Assembly (NCBI GenBank): GCA_964594625.1
Contig: CAZQNC010000048.1
Span: 1 to 9,637, forward strand
Origin: CAZESS01 sp964594625
Lineage (GTDB): Archaea > Thermoplasmatota > E2 > UBA202 > DSCA01
DNA: 9,637 nt
Direction: 5' to 3'
The translations under genes were made by a program, and so were the position numbers. Positions 1 to 5,831 of the stretch are shown here, one piece after another; the stretch's first letter is position 1, and every line of letters starts with the position of its first letter. The notes below the pieces were generated by a model, which saw nothing but the letters and a program-made list of their open reading frames with translations, was not told the origin of the DNA and made no database searches.

Positions 1-5
1 ACGGA

Positions 6-25
6 TTCCTCTCACCAGAGAGGAA
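6..25. repeat. Perfect 8-bp inverted repeat (hairpin)
   Basis: Bases 6-13 (TTCCTCTC) and 18-25 (GAGAGGAA) are exact reverse complements separated by the four bases ACCA. As RNA this is a stable 8-bp stem with a tetraloop. No T-tract follows it, so a simple intrinsic terminator is not indicated. It may belong to a structured RNA, be an operator, or be the tail of an upstream transcript. The window edge prevents a decision. Confidence 0.6.
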
Positions 26-69
26 CGCCGCTCTCAAATATTCAACACAGCAGTTTATTACCGACAATA

Positions 70-86
70 TTGTGCTCGCAGCACAA
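70..86. repeat. Perfect 7-bp inverted repeat (hairpin)
   Basis: TTGTGCT (70-76) and AGCACAA (80-86) are exact reverse complements around a CGC loop. The 8-base palindrome CAATATTG (65-72) overlaps its left arm. The hairpin lies in the non-coding stretch ahead of the ribonucleotide reductase gene. Its function is unknown; it could be part of an RNA fold or a protein-binding site. Confidence 0.55.
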
Positions 87-98
87 GGAGAAATTACC

Positions 99-111
99 AC
101 TATAGTATAGT
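99..111. promoter_or_regulatory. AT-rich 13-bp palindrome, possible operator
   Basis: ACTATA (99-104) and TATAGT (106-111) are exact reverse complements around a single central G. The half-sites CTATA and TATAG match the two halves of the bacterial NrdR box core (CwAtA/TaTwG), but one extra base separates them. The palindrome sits about 60 bases ahead of the TATA-like box of a ribonucleotide reductase gene, which makes a regulatory role plausible. No NrdR-type regulator gene is visible in the window, so this is inference from position and similarity only. Confidence 0.35.
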
Positions 112-170
112 TCACCGCAAATCCGTCGCAACTTCTCCCCGACCGCCGCTGTATTTCGGGCAGCATAACG

Positions 171-178
171 ATTAAAAG
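171..178 (+). promoter_or_regulatory. TATA-like box of nrdJ
   Basis: ATTAAAAG spans -30 to -23 relative to the ATG at 201, the usual archaeal TATA-box distance from a transcription start. This suggests that transcription begins at or next to the start codon. No convincing Shine-Dalgarno element lies before the ATG; AGGG at 193-196 is too close. A second AT-rich block, TATTATAG at 187-194, is too near the start to be the promoter. Confidence 0.5.
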
Positions 179-200
179 GCCGCCTGTATTATAGGGCAAG

Positions 201-2456
201 ATGGGTACAGAACTTGATTTGACTGACAATGCGAGGACTGTTTTAGAGAAGCGCTATCTCCAGAAAAACGCCGATGGTGACGTGGTTGAATCGGTGGAGG
301 AGATGTTCCGCCGGGTGGCCCGTGACATCGCGGCTGCGGACGAGCGGTACGGGGACGACGTGGAGGCGACGGAGGAAGCGTTTTATGAGCTGATGGCGGG
401 CCTGGATTTTCTGCCGAATTCGCCGACGCTGATGAACGCGGGCACCGAGATTCAGCAGCTGTCGGCCTGCTTCGTCCTGCCGGTCGAGGACTCGATGGAG
501 GGCATCTTCAGTGCCATTAAGAACACCGCTCTTATCCATCAGTCGGGCGGGGGCACCGGGTTTTCGTTTTCGCGTATCCGGCCGGCGGGTGACATCGTGC
601 ATTCGACGGGCGGGGTGGCCTCGGGCCCGATTTCGTTTATGAAGGTGTTCAACGCGTCGACCGATGTCATCAAGCAGGGCGGCCGGCGCCGCGGCGCTAA
701 TATGGGTATCCTCCGGGTTGACCATCCCGACATCATGGAGTTTATCACGGCGAAGCAGGACCAGCAGGAGCTCACCAATTTCAACATCTCGGTGGCGGCC
801 ACGGGCCGGTTCATGGACGCCGTCAAGGCCGGGGAGCGGTATCCGCTGGTGAACCCGCGGACGGGGGAGACCGAGGGCGACCTTGATGCCGGGCGGGTGT
901 TCGACGAGATCGTGGAGATGAGCTGGAAGAACGGGGAGCCGGGTATCGTGTTCCTGGACCGGATAAACGAGGACAACCCGACGCCGCAGGTCGGCGAGAT
1001 AGAGTCCACGAATCCCTGCGGGGAGCAGCCGCTGCTGCCCTACGAGTCCTGCAATCTGGGCTCCATCAATCTCTCGCACATGGTGTCGGACGGGGAGGTC
1101 GACTACGACCGGCTGCGGGATGTGACACATACGGCGGTGCATTTCCTGGACAACGTGGTCGACCGGAACCAGTATCCGTTGGAGGAGATACGGGAGCGGA
1201 CGCTGGCCAACCGCAAGGTGGGGCTGGGCGTCATGGGCTTTGCGGACATGCTCATCCAGCTCGGTGTGCCCTACAACAGCGACGAGGCGCTCGACCTGGC
1301 CCGGGAGGTCATGCGGTTTGTGCAGGAGGAGGCCCGGCAGGCGTCAGTGCAGCTCGGCCGGGAGCGGGGCTCGTTCCCCAGCTTCGAGAGCAGCGTCTAC
1401 GACGGCGACTACGAGGCGATGCGGAACGCCACGGTGACCACCATCGCGCCGACGGGGAGCATCTCCATCATCGCGGGCTGCTCATCGGGCATCGAGCCGC
1501 TGTTTGCGGTTTCCTTCATCCGCAATATTCTGGATGAGGAGGACCGATTGGTCGAAGTCAACCCCTATTTCAAGGCGGTGGCGGAGGAACGGGGCTTTTA
1601 CAGCCAGGAGGTCATGAAAAAAATCGCGGATAACCGGGGCTCAGTGCAGGATATAATGGAGGTGCCCGGGGACGTGCAGGAGCTGTTTACCACGGCGCTG
1701 GACATCACCCCCAAGGAGCACATCCGGATGCAGGCGGCCTTCCAGGAGTACACGGACAACGCGACCTCGAAAACCGTCAACTTCCGGGAGGAGGCGTCGC
1801 AGGAGGACGTCAGGGAGGTCTACCAGCTGGCCTACGACCTCGGCTGCAAGGGCGTCACCGTGTACCGGTACGGCAGCCGGGAGGGACAGGTGCTCTCCAC
1901 CGGGGACGAAAAAAAAGAGGAAGAAAAGGACGAATCACGGCCGCGGCCCCGTCCTGTCGCCGTCCGGGGGGTCACCCGGAAAATCGGTACCGGCTGCGGC
2001 AACCTCTATGTCACGATGAACGAGGACAGCTCCGGATTGTTCGAAGTGTTCGCCCGGCTGGGCAAAGCCGGCGGATGCGCCGACGCGCAGCTGGAGGCCA
2101 TCGGCCGCCTTATATCGATTTCGCTTCGCTCCGGCGTCGAACTCAAGTCAATCGTCCGGCAGCTCAAGGGGATACGCTGCCCGTCGCCACTGCTGGCCCG
2201 GGGCGGCCCCATGCTCTCCTGCCCGGACGCGGTGGCCAAGGCGCTGGAAGCCTACATGAAAGGCCAGAAGCCCCCGGAGACACCCAAGCTGGACATGTTC
2301 GAGGAACACGCGGAGCATGACGTACACGGCGGGGAGGAACAGTCGGTGCAGGCCCCCATCGGCCCGGTCGGCGTCTGCCCGGACTGCGGCAACCCGATGG
2401 TCTTCGAGGAGGGCTGCAAGGTCTGCAAAAACTGCGGCTACTCGACCTGCGGCTAG
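201..2456 (+). CDS. nrdJ: Adenosylcobalamin-dependent (class II) ribonucleotide reductase
   Basis: This 751-residue enzyme reduces ribonucleotides to deoxyribonucleotides for DNA synthesis, using a radical generated from adenosylcobalamin. The catalytic barrel fills roughly residues 1-560. C90 (in LSACFVLP) and C284 (in ESCNLGS) are the expected redox pair. N271-P-C-G-E275 carries the thiyl-radical cysteine C273 with its Asn and Glu partners. PTGS at 418-420 is the phosphate-binding segment. A charged Lys/Glu linker (about 569-580) leads to a TSCPD-type domain (about 585-690) and a C-terminal zinc ribbon with C726, C729, C739, C742 and C745. A final C750 is the probable shuttle cysteine that re-reduces the active site. 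The protein begins directly with the barrel's N-terminal helices and has no ATP-cone. It needs no small subunit, and none is encoded nearby. The gene stands alone on its strand and ends 8 bases from the converging pyrI. Confidence 0.97.
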   Translation: MGTELDLTDNARTVLEKRYLQKNADGDVVESVEEMFRRVARDIAAADERYGDDVEATEEAFYELMAGLDFLPNSPTLMNAGTEIQQLSACFVLPVEDSMEGIFSAIKNTALIHQSGGGTGFSFSRIRPAGDIVHSTGGVASGPISFMKVFNASTDVIKQGGRRRGANMGILRVDHPDIMEFITAKQDQQELTNFNISVAATGRFMDAVKAGERYPLVNPRTGETEGDLDAGRVFDEIVEMSWKNGEPGIVFLDRINEDNPTPQVGEIESTNPCGEQPLLPYESCNLGSINLSHMVSDGEVDYDRLRDVTHTAVHFLDNVVDRNQYPLEEIRERTLANRKVGLGVMGFADMLIQLGVPYNSDEALDLAREVMRFVQEEARQASVQLGRERGSFPSFESSVYDGDYEAMRNATVTTIAPTGSISIIAGCSSGIEPLFAVSFIRNILDEEDRLVEVNPYFKAVAEERGFYSQEVMKKIADNRGSVQDIMEVPGDVQELFTTALDITPKEHIRMQAAFQEYTDNATSKTVNFREEASQEDVREVYQLAYDLGCKGVTVYRYGSREGQVLSTGDEKKEEEKDESRPRPRPVAVRGVTRKIGTGCGNLYVTMNEDSSGLFEVFARLGKAGGCADAQLEAIGRLISISLRSGVELKSIVRQLKGIRCPSPLLARGGPMLSCPDAVAKALEAYMKGQKPPETPKLDMFEEHAEHDVHGGEEQSVQAPIGPVGVCPDCGNPMVFEEGCKVCKNCGYSTCG

Positions 2457-2464
2457 ATAATCCG

Positions 2465-2926
2465 CTAAATGATCCCGGCGGAGATGTCCTCGATTTCACG
2501 CTCGCAGTAGAAACATTTGATGCGGAGCGGGTCCCGTGACTTGACGCTGAAACGGGGCTGTATCGGCTCATTGCTGGCGTTGGAGATACAGCTGGGGTTG
2601 GCGCATTCCACGATGCCCACGATGTCGTCGGGCACCGACACGCGGTGCTTGTCCTGGACCTCGTAGTCCCGGATGATGTTGATGGTGGCGTTGGGAGCGA
2701 TGAGCGCTATCTTGTCCACCTCGTGGGCCTTGAGCTCCCGGTTCTCTATTTTCACGATGTCTTTTTTGCCGGAGTCGCCCTTGACGTGCATGACCACGCT
2801 GATGATGGAGCCGCCGTCGGCGTCGCCGGGAATCCGGAGGATTTTGAGGACTTTGAGCGCGCAGCCCGGCGTGATATGGTCGATGACCGTCCCGTTTTTG
2901 ATGGGCTGCACCCTGAGCTCCTTCAC
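2465..2926 (-). CDS. pyrI: Aspartate carbamoyltransferase regulatory chain
   Basis: This is the 153-residue regulatory subunit of aspartate carbamoyltransferase. It binds nucleotide effectors and holds the catalytic trimers together in the allosteric holoenzyme of pyrimidine synthesis. The N-terminal allosteric domain (about 1-100) contains the conserved G-T-V-I-D-H-I stretch at 12-18. The C-terminal zinc domain has C108, C113, C138 and C141, the same C-x4-C and C-x2-C spacing as the Escherichia coli chain. The start codon is GTG (2926-2924), and its last two bases belong to the pyrB stop, giving a GTGA overlap that implies translational coupling. A GGGGTGGT element at 2937-2930 lies three bases before the start. 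The length is normal for the family and all key residues are present. Confidence 0.96.
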   Translation of the reverse strand: MKELRVQPIKNGTVIDHITPGCALKVLKILRIPGDADGGSIISVVMHVKGDSGKKDIVKIENRELKAHEVDKIALIAPNATINIIRDYEVQDKHRVSVPDDIVGIVECANPSCISNASNEPIQPRFSVKSRDPLRIKCFYCEREIEDISAGII

Positions 2927-3852
2927 TGTACCACCCCGGTCACGAGGGAGATGAGCGCCATCCGGACGGGGACGCCGTTGAACGCCTGCCTGAAATAGGC
3001 CGCCGCCGATGTGTCGTCGACCTCGGCAGATATCTCGTAGACCCGGGGCAGGGGATGCATCACGATGGCCTCGCTTTTGGCATGCCGCAGCAGATCGGTG
3101 TCGATGGTGTAGATGCCCGCCACTTTTTTGTATTCCTCGGGGTCGGGAAACCGTTCCTTCTGAATCCGGGTGACATACATGACGTCGACGTCCTCGATGG
3201 CCCCGTCCAGATCGGTCTCAAATGAGATGCTGGCGCCGTGCTCCTGGCATTCCTCGACCACCTCGTGGGGCATCTGCAATTGCTCCGGCGCGATAAACGT
3301 GAGGTCGGCCTTGAACAACGCCAGCGCGTAGGCCAGGGAATGCACCGTCCGCCCGTATTTTAGGTCGCCGATGAGCGCCACCTTGTTGTCGCCGATGTCC
3401 CCCCGTTCTTTCTGGATGGTGAACAGGTCGAGGAGGCACTGCGTGGGATGACGGCCGGCGCCGTCGCCGCCGTTGATGACGGGTACCTCGGCGAACTCGG
3501 CGGCCATCCGGGCGGAGCCCTCCTGGGGATGCCGCATGGCGATGAGGTCGCAGTATCTTTCCACGGTGCGGATGGTGTCCGCCAGGGTTTCCCCTTTCTG
3601 CAGGGAGGTGCCGCCGGGCCGGGCGAACCCGATAACCCGTCCTCCAAGCCTGTTCATCGCCGCCGCGAACGACAGCCGCGTCCGCGTGGACGGCTCAAAG
3701 AAAAGCGACGCCATGATTTTCCCCGCCATCAGTGTGCTGGCCTCGTCTCCCCGGGCGGCCGGCACCATGTCATCCGCGACGGACAAAATGTGCAAAATTT
3801 CCTCCCGCGTCAGATCCTTTATAGAAACAATGTCTCTGCCCGCGAAATCCAT
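2923..3852 (-). CDS. pyrB: Aspartate carbamoyltransferase catalytic chain
   Basis: This subunit joins carbamoyl phosphate to L-aspartate to give N-carbamoyl-aspartate, the committed step of pyrimidine synthesis. The family motifs are intact in order: the carbamoyl-phosphate loop P-S-T-R-T-R, the 80s loop S-L-Q-K-G-E with its catalytic lysine, H-P-Q-E-G, G-D-G-A-G-R-H-P-T-Q, D-L-K-Y-G-R-T and the aspartate-binding H-P-L-P-R. The frame is open upstream to ATGs at 3861 and 3876. I chose the ATG at 3852 (309 residues) because a TATA-like TTTATTTA (3883-3876) lies 24-31 bases ahead of it and overlaps the most upstream ATG, which could then not be in the mRNA. The 309-residue length is typical. The gene is followed by the overlapping pyrI, forming a pyrBI operon. 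Confidence 0.95.
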   Translation of the reverse strand: MDFAGRDIVSIKDLTREEILHILSVADDMVPAARGDEASTLMAGKIMASLFFEPSTRTRLSFAAAMNRLGGRVIGFARPGGTSLQKGETLADTIRTVERYCDLIAMRHPQEGSARMAAEFAEVPVINGGDGAGRHPTQCLLDLFTIQKERGDIGDNKVALIGDLKYGRTVHSLAYALALFKADLTFIAPEQLQMPHEVVEECQEHGASISFETDLDGAIEDVDVMYVTRIQKERFPDPEEYKKVAGIYTIDTDLLRHAKSEAIVMHPLPRVYEISAEVDDTSAAAYFRQAFNGVPVRMALISLVTGVVQ

Positions 3853-3875
3853 TACATCCATAATACAATACGGCA

Positions 3876-3883
3876 TAAATAAA
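3876..3883 (-). promoter_or_regulatory. TATA-like box of pyrBI
   Basis: On the minus strand TTTATTTA occupies -31 to -24 relative to the ATG at 3852, the expected archaeal spacing for a leaderless transcript. It lies in the short gap after the stop of the upstream Taw3-fusion gene. This implies that pyrBI has its own promoter rather than depending on read-through. Confidence 0.5.
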
Positions 3884-3894
3884 CATTGGTGCGG

Positions 3895-5094
3895 CTACCG
3901 CAGCCCGGCCAGGTTTTCCACCAGCATCGCCCGCTTTTGGGCGGCGTTTGCCATCAGCTCATCGGCGATGGACACCAGCAGCCCAAGGTAGGCGTCGCTG
4001 CACAGGAGCACGCCGTCCCGGCCCAGCGGCACGTCCATCTCCTCGGTGCTCCCGATTTCAACCATGACCGGGTCCCCGAGGGATTTTATCGACGACTGCT
4101 TGAACCCGCTCTCCCTGGCCAGAGAGACCAGCATCTGCGCCCGGTCCACCAGGGCGGCGGCAACATGAAAAATCGGGGGCTGCGCCAGCAGCCAGAGCTC
4201 TCCCTTCGATGCTCTGCCGAGCGCCATCTGCACGGTTTCCAGGGACACCTGGCCGTCCCAGCTGCCGAGAAAACGGGCACCCCGTTTGTCGCCCACCCCG
4301 GGTACCTCCATGATGACGATGCGGCCCGAGCAGCTGCTCGTCGTATAAAAATCTTCGACGGCGTTGAGCCGCTCCAAGACGGGCAGCGCCGGCTCGTCAA
4401 CCTCGCCGTTCTCGATGGCCATCTCCAGCCGGGTCATGGCCTGCATCTTGGCCTGCAGGAACCGCCGGGCCGTGATTTTTTTGGCTTCGCCTCCCAGCGA
4501 TGTAATCAGGTCGGCGAATTCACCCCGGCGGATGGCCACGGTGCCGGCGACGGCGACGATGACGCCCGCGGCCGTGTCATAGACGAGGTCCATCATGGTG
4601 TCATCCAGGCTTTCCTGGGCCTTCGGCGCCCCGACGACCAGGGTGTCGCTCACATATTCGCCGATCTCCCATATCCCGCCCAATGCGATGGCGAAGATGG
4701 CGATAAAAAACCCCATTGTCACCAGGTCCATCTTCAGGCCGTCCCAGTAGACGTCGATGACGTAGACCACGATGAGCGCCAGAAACGCGATGACCGCCAC
4801 AGAGATGAAATGCGCCATCTTGTCGTAAAAGGGAACCGCATCATACAGCCCGAGGACGCCGCCCCATACGTGCAGCGCCAGCGGGATGACGATGAGCAGC
4901 TCGAGCAGCCAGGGCAGCGAAATGTTGAGATTACGCCGGATGAGCACCGGGGACAGCGAGAGAAACAGGGCGAAAAAGCTGGCGAACGCCCAGACGACAT
5001 CCTGATGCCCGACGAGCGCCCATATACCGAGAACCGCGATGAACACCTTGAGGATGGTGGACAGAACGGTGCCGATACGCTGCCGTGTGTTCAC
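3895..5094 (-). CDS. taw3: Membrane protein fused to a Taw3/TYW3 tRNA wyosine methyltransferase domain
   Basis: This is a two-part protein of about 399 residues; positions below count from the longest open frame, starting with a TTG at 5103. The N-terminal half is hydrophobic, with six likely membrane helices (about 12-32, 35-55, 62-80, 96-118, 128-148, 170-190). Polar motifs D94-K-x-x-H98, W145-E-x-x-E149 and D168-x3-D172 resemble the YjdF/DUF2238 membrane family. The C-terminal half (about 213-402) is a full Taw3/TYW3 domain: ENGEVDEPALPVLERLN, T-T-S-S-C-S-G-R at 254-261, Q-P-P-I-F-H-V at 308-314, ESGFKQSSIKSL and PLGRDG. In archaea Taw3 is the S-adenosylmethionine-dependent N4-methylase acting on the wyosine precursor at position 37 of tRNA-Phe. 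The GTG at 5094 is preferred as start because the AT-rich promoter at 5115-5128 is too close to TTG 5103. The internal Met at 220 lacks a Shine-Dalgarno site, so one fused product is likely. SWDG at 281-284 has Asp where I recall the family usually having His. Confidence 0.85.
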   Translation of the reverse strand: MNTRQRIGTVLSTILKVFIAVLGIWALVGHQDVVWAFASFFALFLSLSPVLIRRNLNISLPWLLELLIVIPLALHVWGGVLGLYDAVPFYDKMAHFISVAVIAFLALIVVYVIDVYWDGLKMDLVTMGFFIAIFAIALGGIWEIGEYVSDTLVVGAPKAQESLDDTMMDLVYDTAAGVIVAVAGTVAIRRGEFADLITSLGGEAKKITARRFLQAKMQAMTRLEMAIENGEVDEPALPVLERLNAVEDFYTTSSCSGRIVIMEVPGVGDKRGARFLGSWDGQVSLETVQMALGRASKGELWLLAQPPIFHVAAALVDRAQMLVSLARESGFKQSSIKSLGDPVMVEIGSTEEMDVPLGRDGVLLCSDAYLGLLVSIADELMANAAQKRAMLVENLAGLR

Positions 5095-5114
5095 AGCACG
5101 CAAGCCATACCGGG

Positions 5115-5128
5115 TATTAAATATTTAA
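5115..5128 (-). promoter_or_regulatory. TATA-like promoter of the Taw3-fusion gene
   Basis: On the minus strand the stretch TTAAATATTTAATA (5128-5115) contains overlapping TATA-like boxes located 21-34 bases before the GTG at 5094. This agrees with a leaderless or very short-leader transcript. The T-rich sequence just upstream (TTTTT at 5136-5132) could also serve as a terminator for the alba transcript. Confidence 0.5.
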
Positions 5129-5175
5129 GATAAAAATGAATGGGAAAAGACAGACAGCCAATCCTGCTCTCTTTT

Positions 5176-5451
5176 TTACTTGGTGAGCACGATTTCCATA
5201 GAGGAAACGTTGCGTGTACCGCCTTCTTCGGATTCGATTTCTTCGGTGTCGATCGAAATGTTTTCGACGGTTACGTCCTCCATGAAACGGTTCCGGGTTA
5301 TCTCCGCTGCATCTACGGCCCTGGAGATGGCTCGACCACGAGCCTTCAGGGTCACGCGTTCTGCTCCCTGTTCGAACTCCGTTATCACGGCTATCACATA
5401 GCTCATTGGCGCTTTGTTGCCGACGTATACGATGTTTTCTTCTTCGTCCAA
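5176..5451 (-). CDS. albA: Alba family DNA/RNA-binding protein
   Basis: This 91-residue Alba protein is a small archaeal chromatin protein that binds DNA and RNA as a dimer. The hallmark N-terminal strand and loop V-Y-V-G-N-K-A-P-M-S-Y lie at residues 8-18, with K13 as the conserved nucleic-acid-contacting lysine. The central R-G-R-A-I-S-R-A-V-D-A-A-E segment (38-50) is the family's signature helix, and a C-terminal R-N-V-S-S-M-E-I strand closes the fold. The start codon is TTG (5451-5449); no ATG or GTG is available in frame. It is backed by GGTGAT (5460-5455) three bases upstream. The gene has its own AT-rich promoter between it and the ATP-cone gene. The acidic stretch near residues 68-76 lies in the beta-hairpin region. 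Confidence 0.95.
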   Translation of the reverse strand: MDEEENIVYVGNKAPMSYVIAVITEFEQGAERVTLKARGRAISRAVDAAEITRNRFMEDVTVENISIDTEEIESEEGGTRNVSSMEIVLTK

Positions 5452-5454
5452 TGT

Positions 5455-5460
5455 ATCACC
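5455..5460 (-). promoter_or_regulatory. Shine-Dalgarno site deciding the alba TTG start
   Basis: GGTGAT on the minus strand is complementary to the AUCACC of the archaeal 16S rRNA 3' end. It is followed by ACA and then the TTG start codon. It is the clearest ribosome-binding site in the window and explains how a weak TTG start could be used efficiently. Confidence 0.6.
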
Positions 5461-5480
5461 ACTTCCCCCTATTGCCCGTG

Positions 5481-5500
5481 TTTATTTAAAATTTTTTATA
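5481..5500 (-). promoter_or_regulatory. AT-rich promoter of alba
   Basis: All 20 bases are A or T. On the minus strand two TATA-like boxes are visible, TATAAAAAA (5500-5492) and TTTAAATA (5490-5483). A start 26 bases downstream of either box would fall at about 5470 or 5460, giving a leader of roughly 10-20 bases that contains the GGTGAT site. Its T-run may also help end the upstream ATP-cone transcript. Confidence 0.5.
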
Positions 5501-5503
5501 GCG

Positions 5504-5785
5504 CTACTCGTACAGCCCGTCCCTGTAGCGGCGGTAGAGGCGCTTGATGCCCTTGTCGTAGCTGCGCCATTGTTTCTCCCATTCCGGGTCATGCGCCCGG
5601 AGCTTCTGGATCACCCGCTGCCGTATCTCGCTGGTCTCGATTTTGTCTCTGTCGATCTGTTCGATGTCACGGGCGATGTTCCGCGCCGTCTCCGGATCGG
5701 CACCGCTTTTCACCGCGGCAGCCACGATTTTCTCCGGGACGAACGGCTCCTCGTCGCCTTCGCGCTTGACGACCTTTTTGGGCAT
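5504..5785 (-). CDS. Stand-alone ATP-cone domain protein
   Basis: This 93-residue protein consists almost entirely of an ATP-cone, the nucleotide-sensing domain found at the N-terminus of many ribonucleotide reductases and in the repressor NrdR. The diagnostic opening V-V-K-R-E-G (5-10) is followed by E-P-F-V-P-E-K-I (13-20), where the Lys and Arg contact the nucleotide phosphates in known cones, and then by T-S-E-I-R (51-55). The C-terminal R-S-Y-D-K and a basic tail K-R-L-Y-R-R-Y-R complete it. There are no cysteines, so the zinc finger of NrdR is missing and it is not a canonical NrdR. The basic tail could bind nucleic acid. The reductase in this window lacks an ATP-cone, so this protein might serve as a cone in trans; that is inference. 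It is divergent from thiDN and about 50 bases upstream of alba. Confidence 0.85.
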   Translation of the reverse strand: MPKKVVKREGDEEPFVPEKIVAAAVKSGADPETARNIARDIEQIDRDKIETSEIRQRVIQKLRAHDPEWEKQWRSYDKGIKRLYRRYRDGLYE

Positions 5786-5804
5786 ACAGCTACATGCACA
5801 AACG

Positions 5805-5812
5805 ACTTAAAT
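5805..5812. promoter_or_regulatory. Shared TATA-like box between the ATP-cone gene and thiDN
   Basis: ACTTAAAT (ATTTAAGT on the minus strand) is the only AT-rich block in the 46-base divergent intergenic region. Its centre is 23-24 bases from both the thiDN ATG (5832) and the ATP-cone ATG (5785). Neither start has a Shine-Dalgarno element. One box may therefore set two leaderless divergent transcripts. The spacing is about 3 bases shorter than ideal on each side. Confidence 0.4.
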
Positions 5813-5831
5813 CAGTTTCCGCTACCCGGAT

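Noticed and set aside
1..200. Cobalamin riboswitch controlling the B12-dependent reductase
   Set aside because: I see no conserved B12-box sequence, and the likely promoter lies at 171-178, downstream of the structured part, so it would not be in the nrdJ mRNA.
243..1142. Minus-strand frame of about 299 codons opposite nrdJ
   Set aside because: It is antisense to the catalytic core of the reductase and has no domain signature.
4444..4446. Independent taw3 gene starting at the internal Met within the fusion
   Set aside because: No Shine-Dalgarno element or TATA-like box precedes it, and the frame continues unbroken from the membrane domain. A separate internal start is possible but unsupported.
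3886..5133. Plus-strand frame of about 415 codons opposite the Taw3 fusion
   Set aside because: The product is rich in His, Gln, Arg and Asp with no fold signature, while the minus strand carries membrane helices and a clear Taw3 domain.
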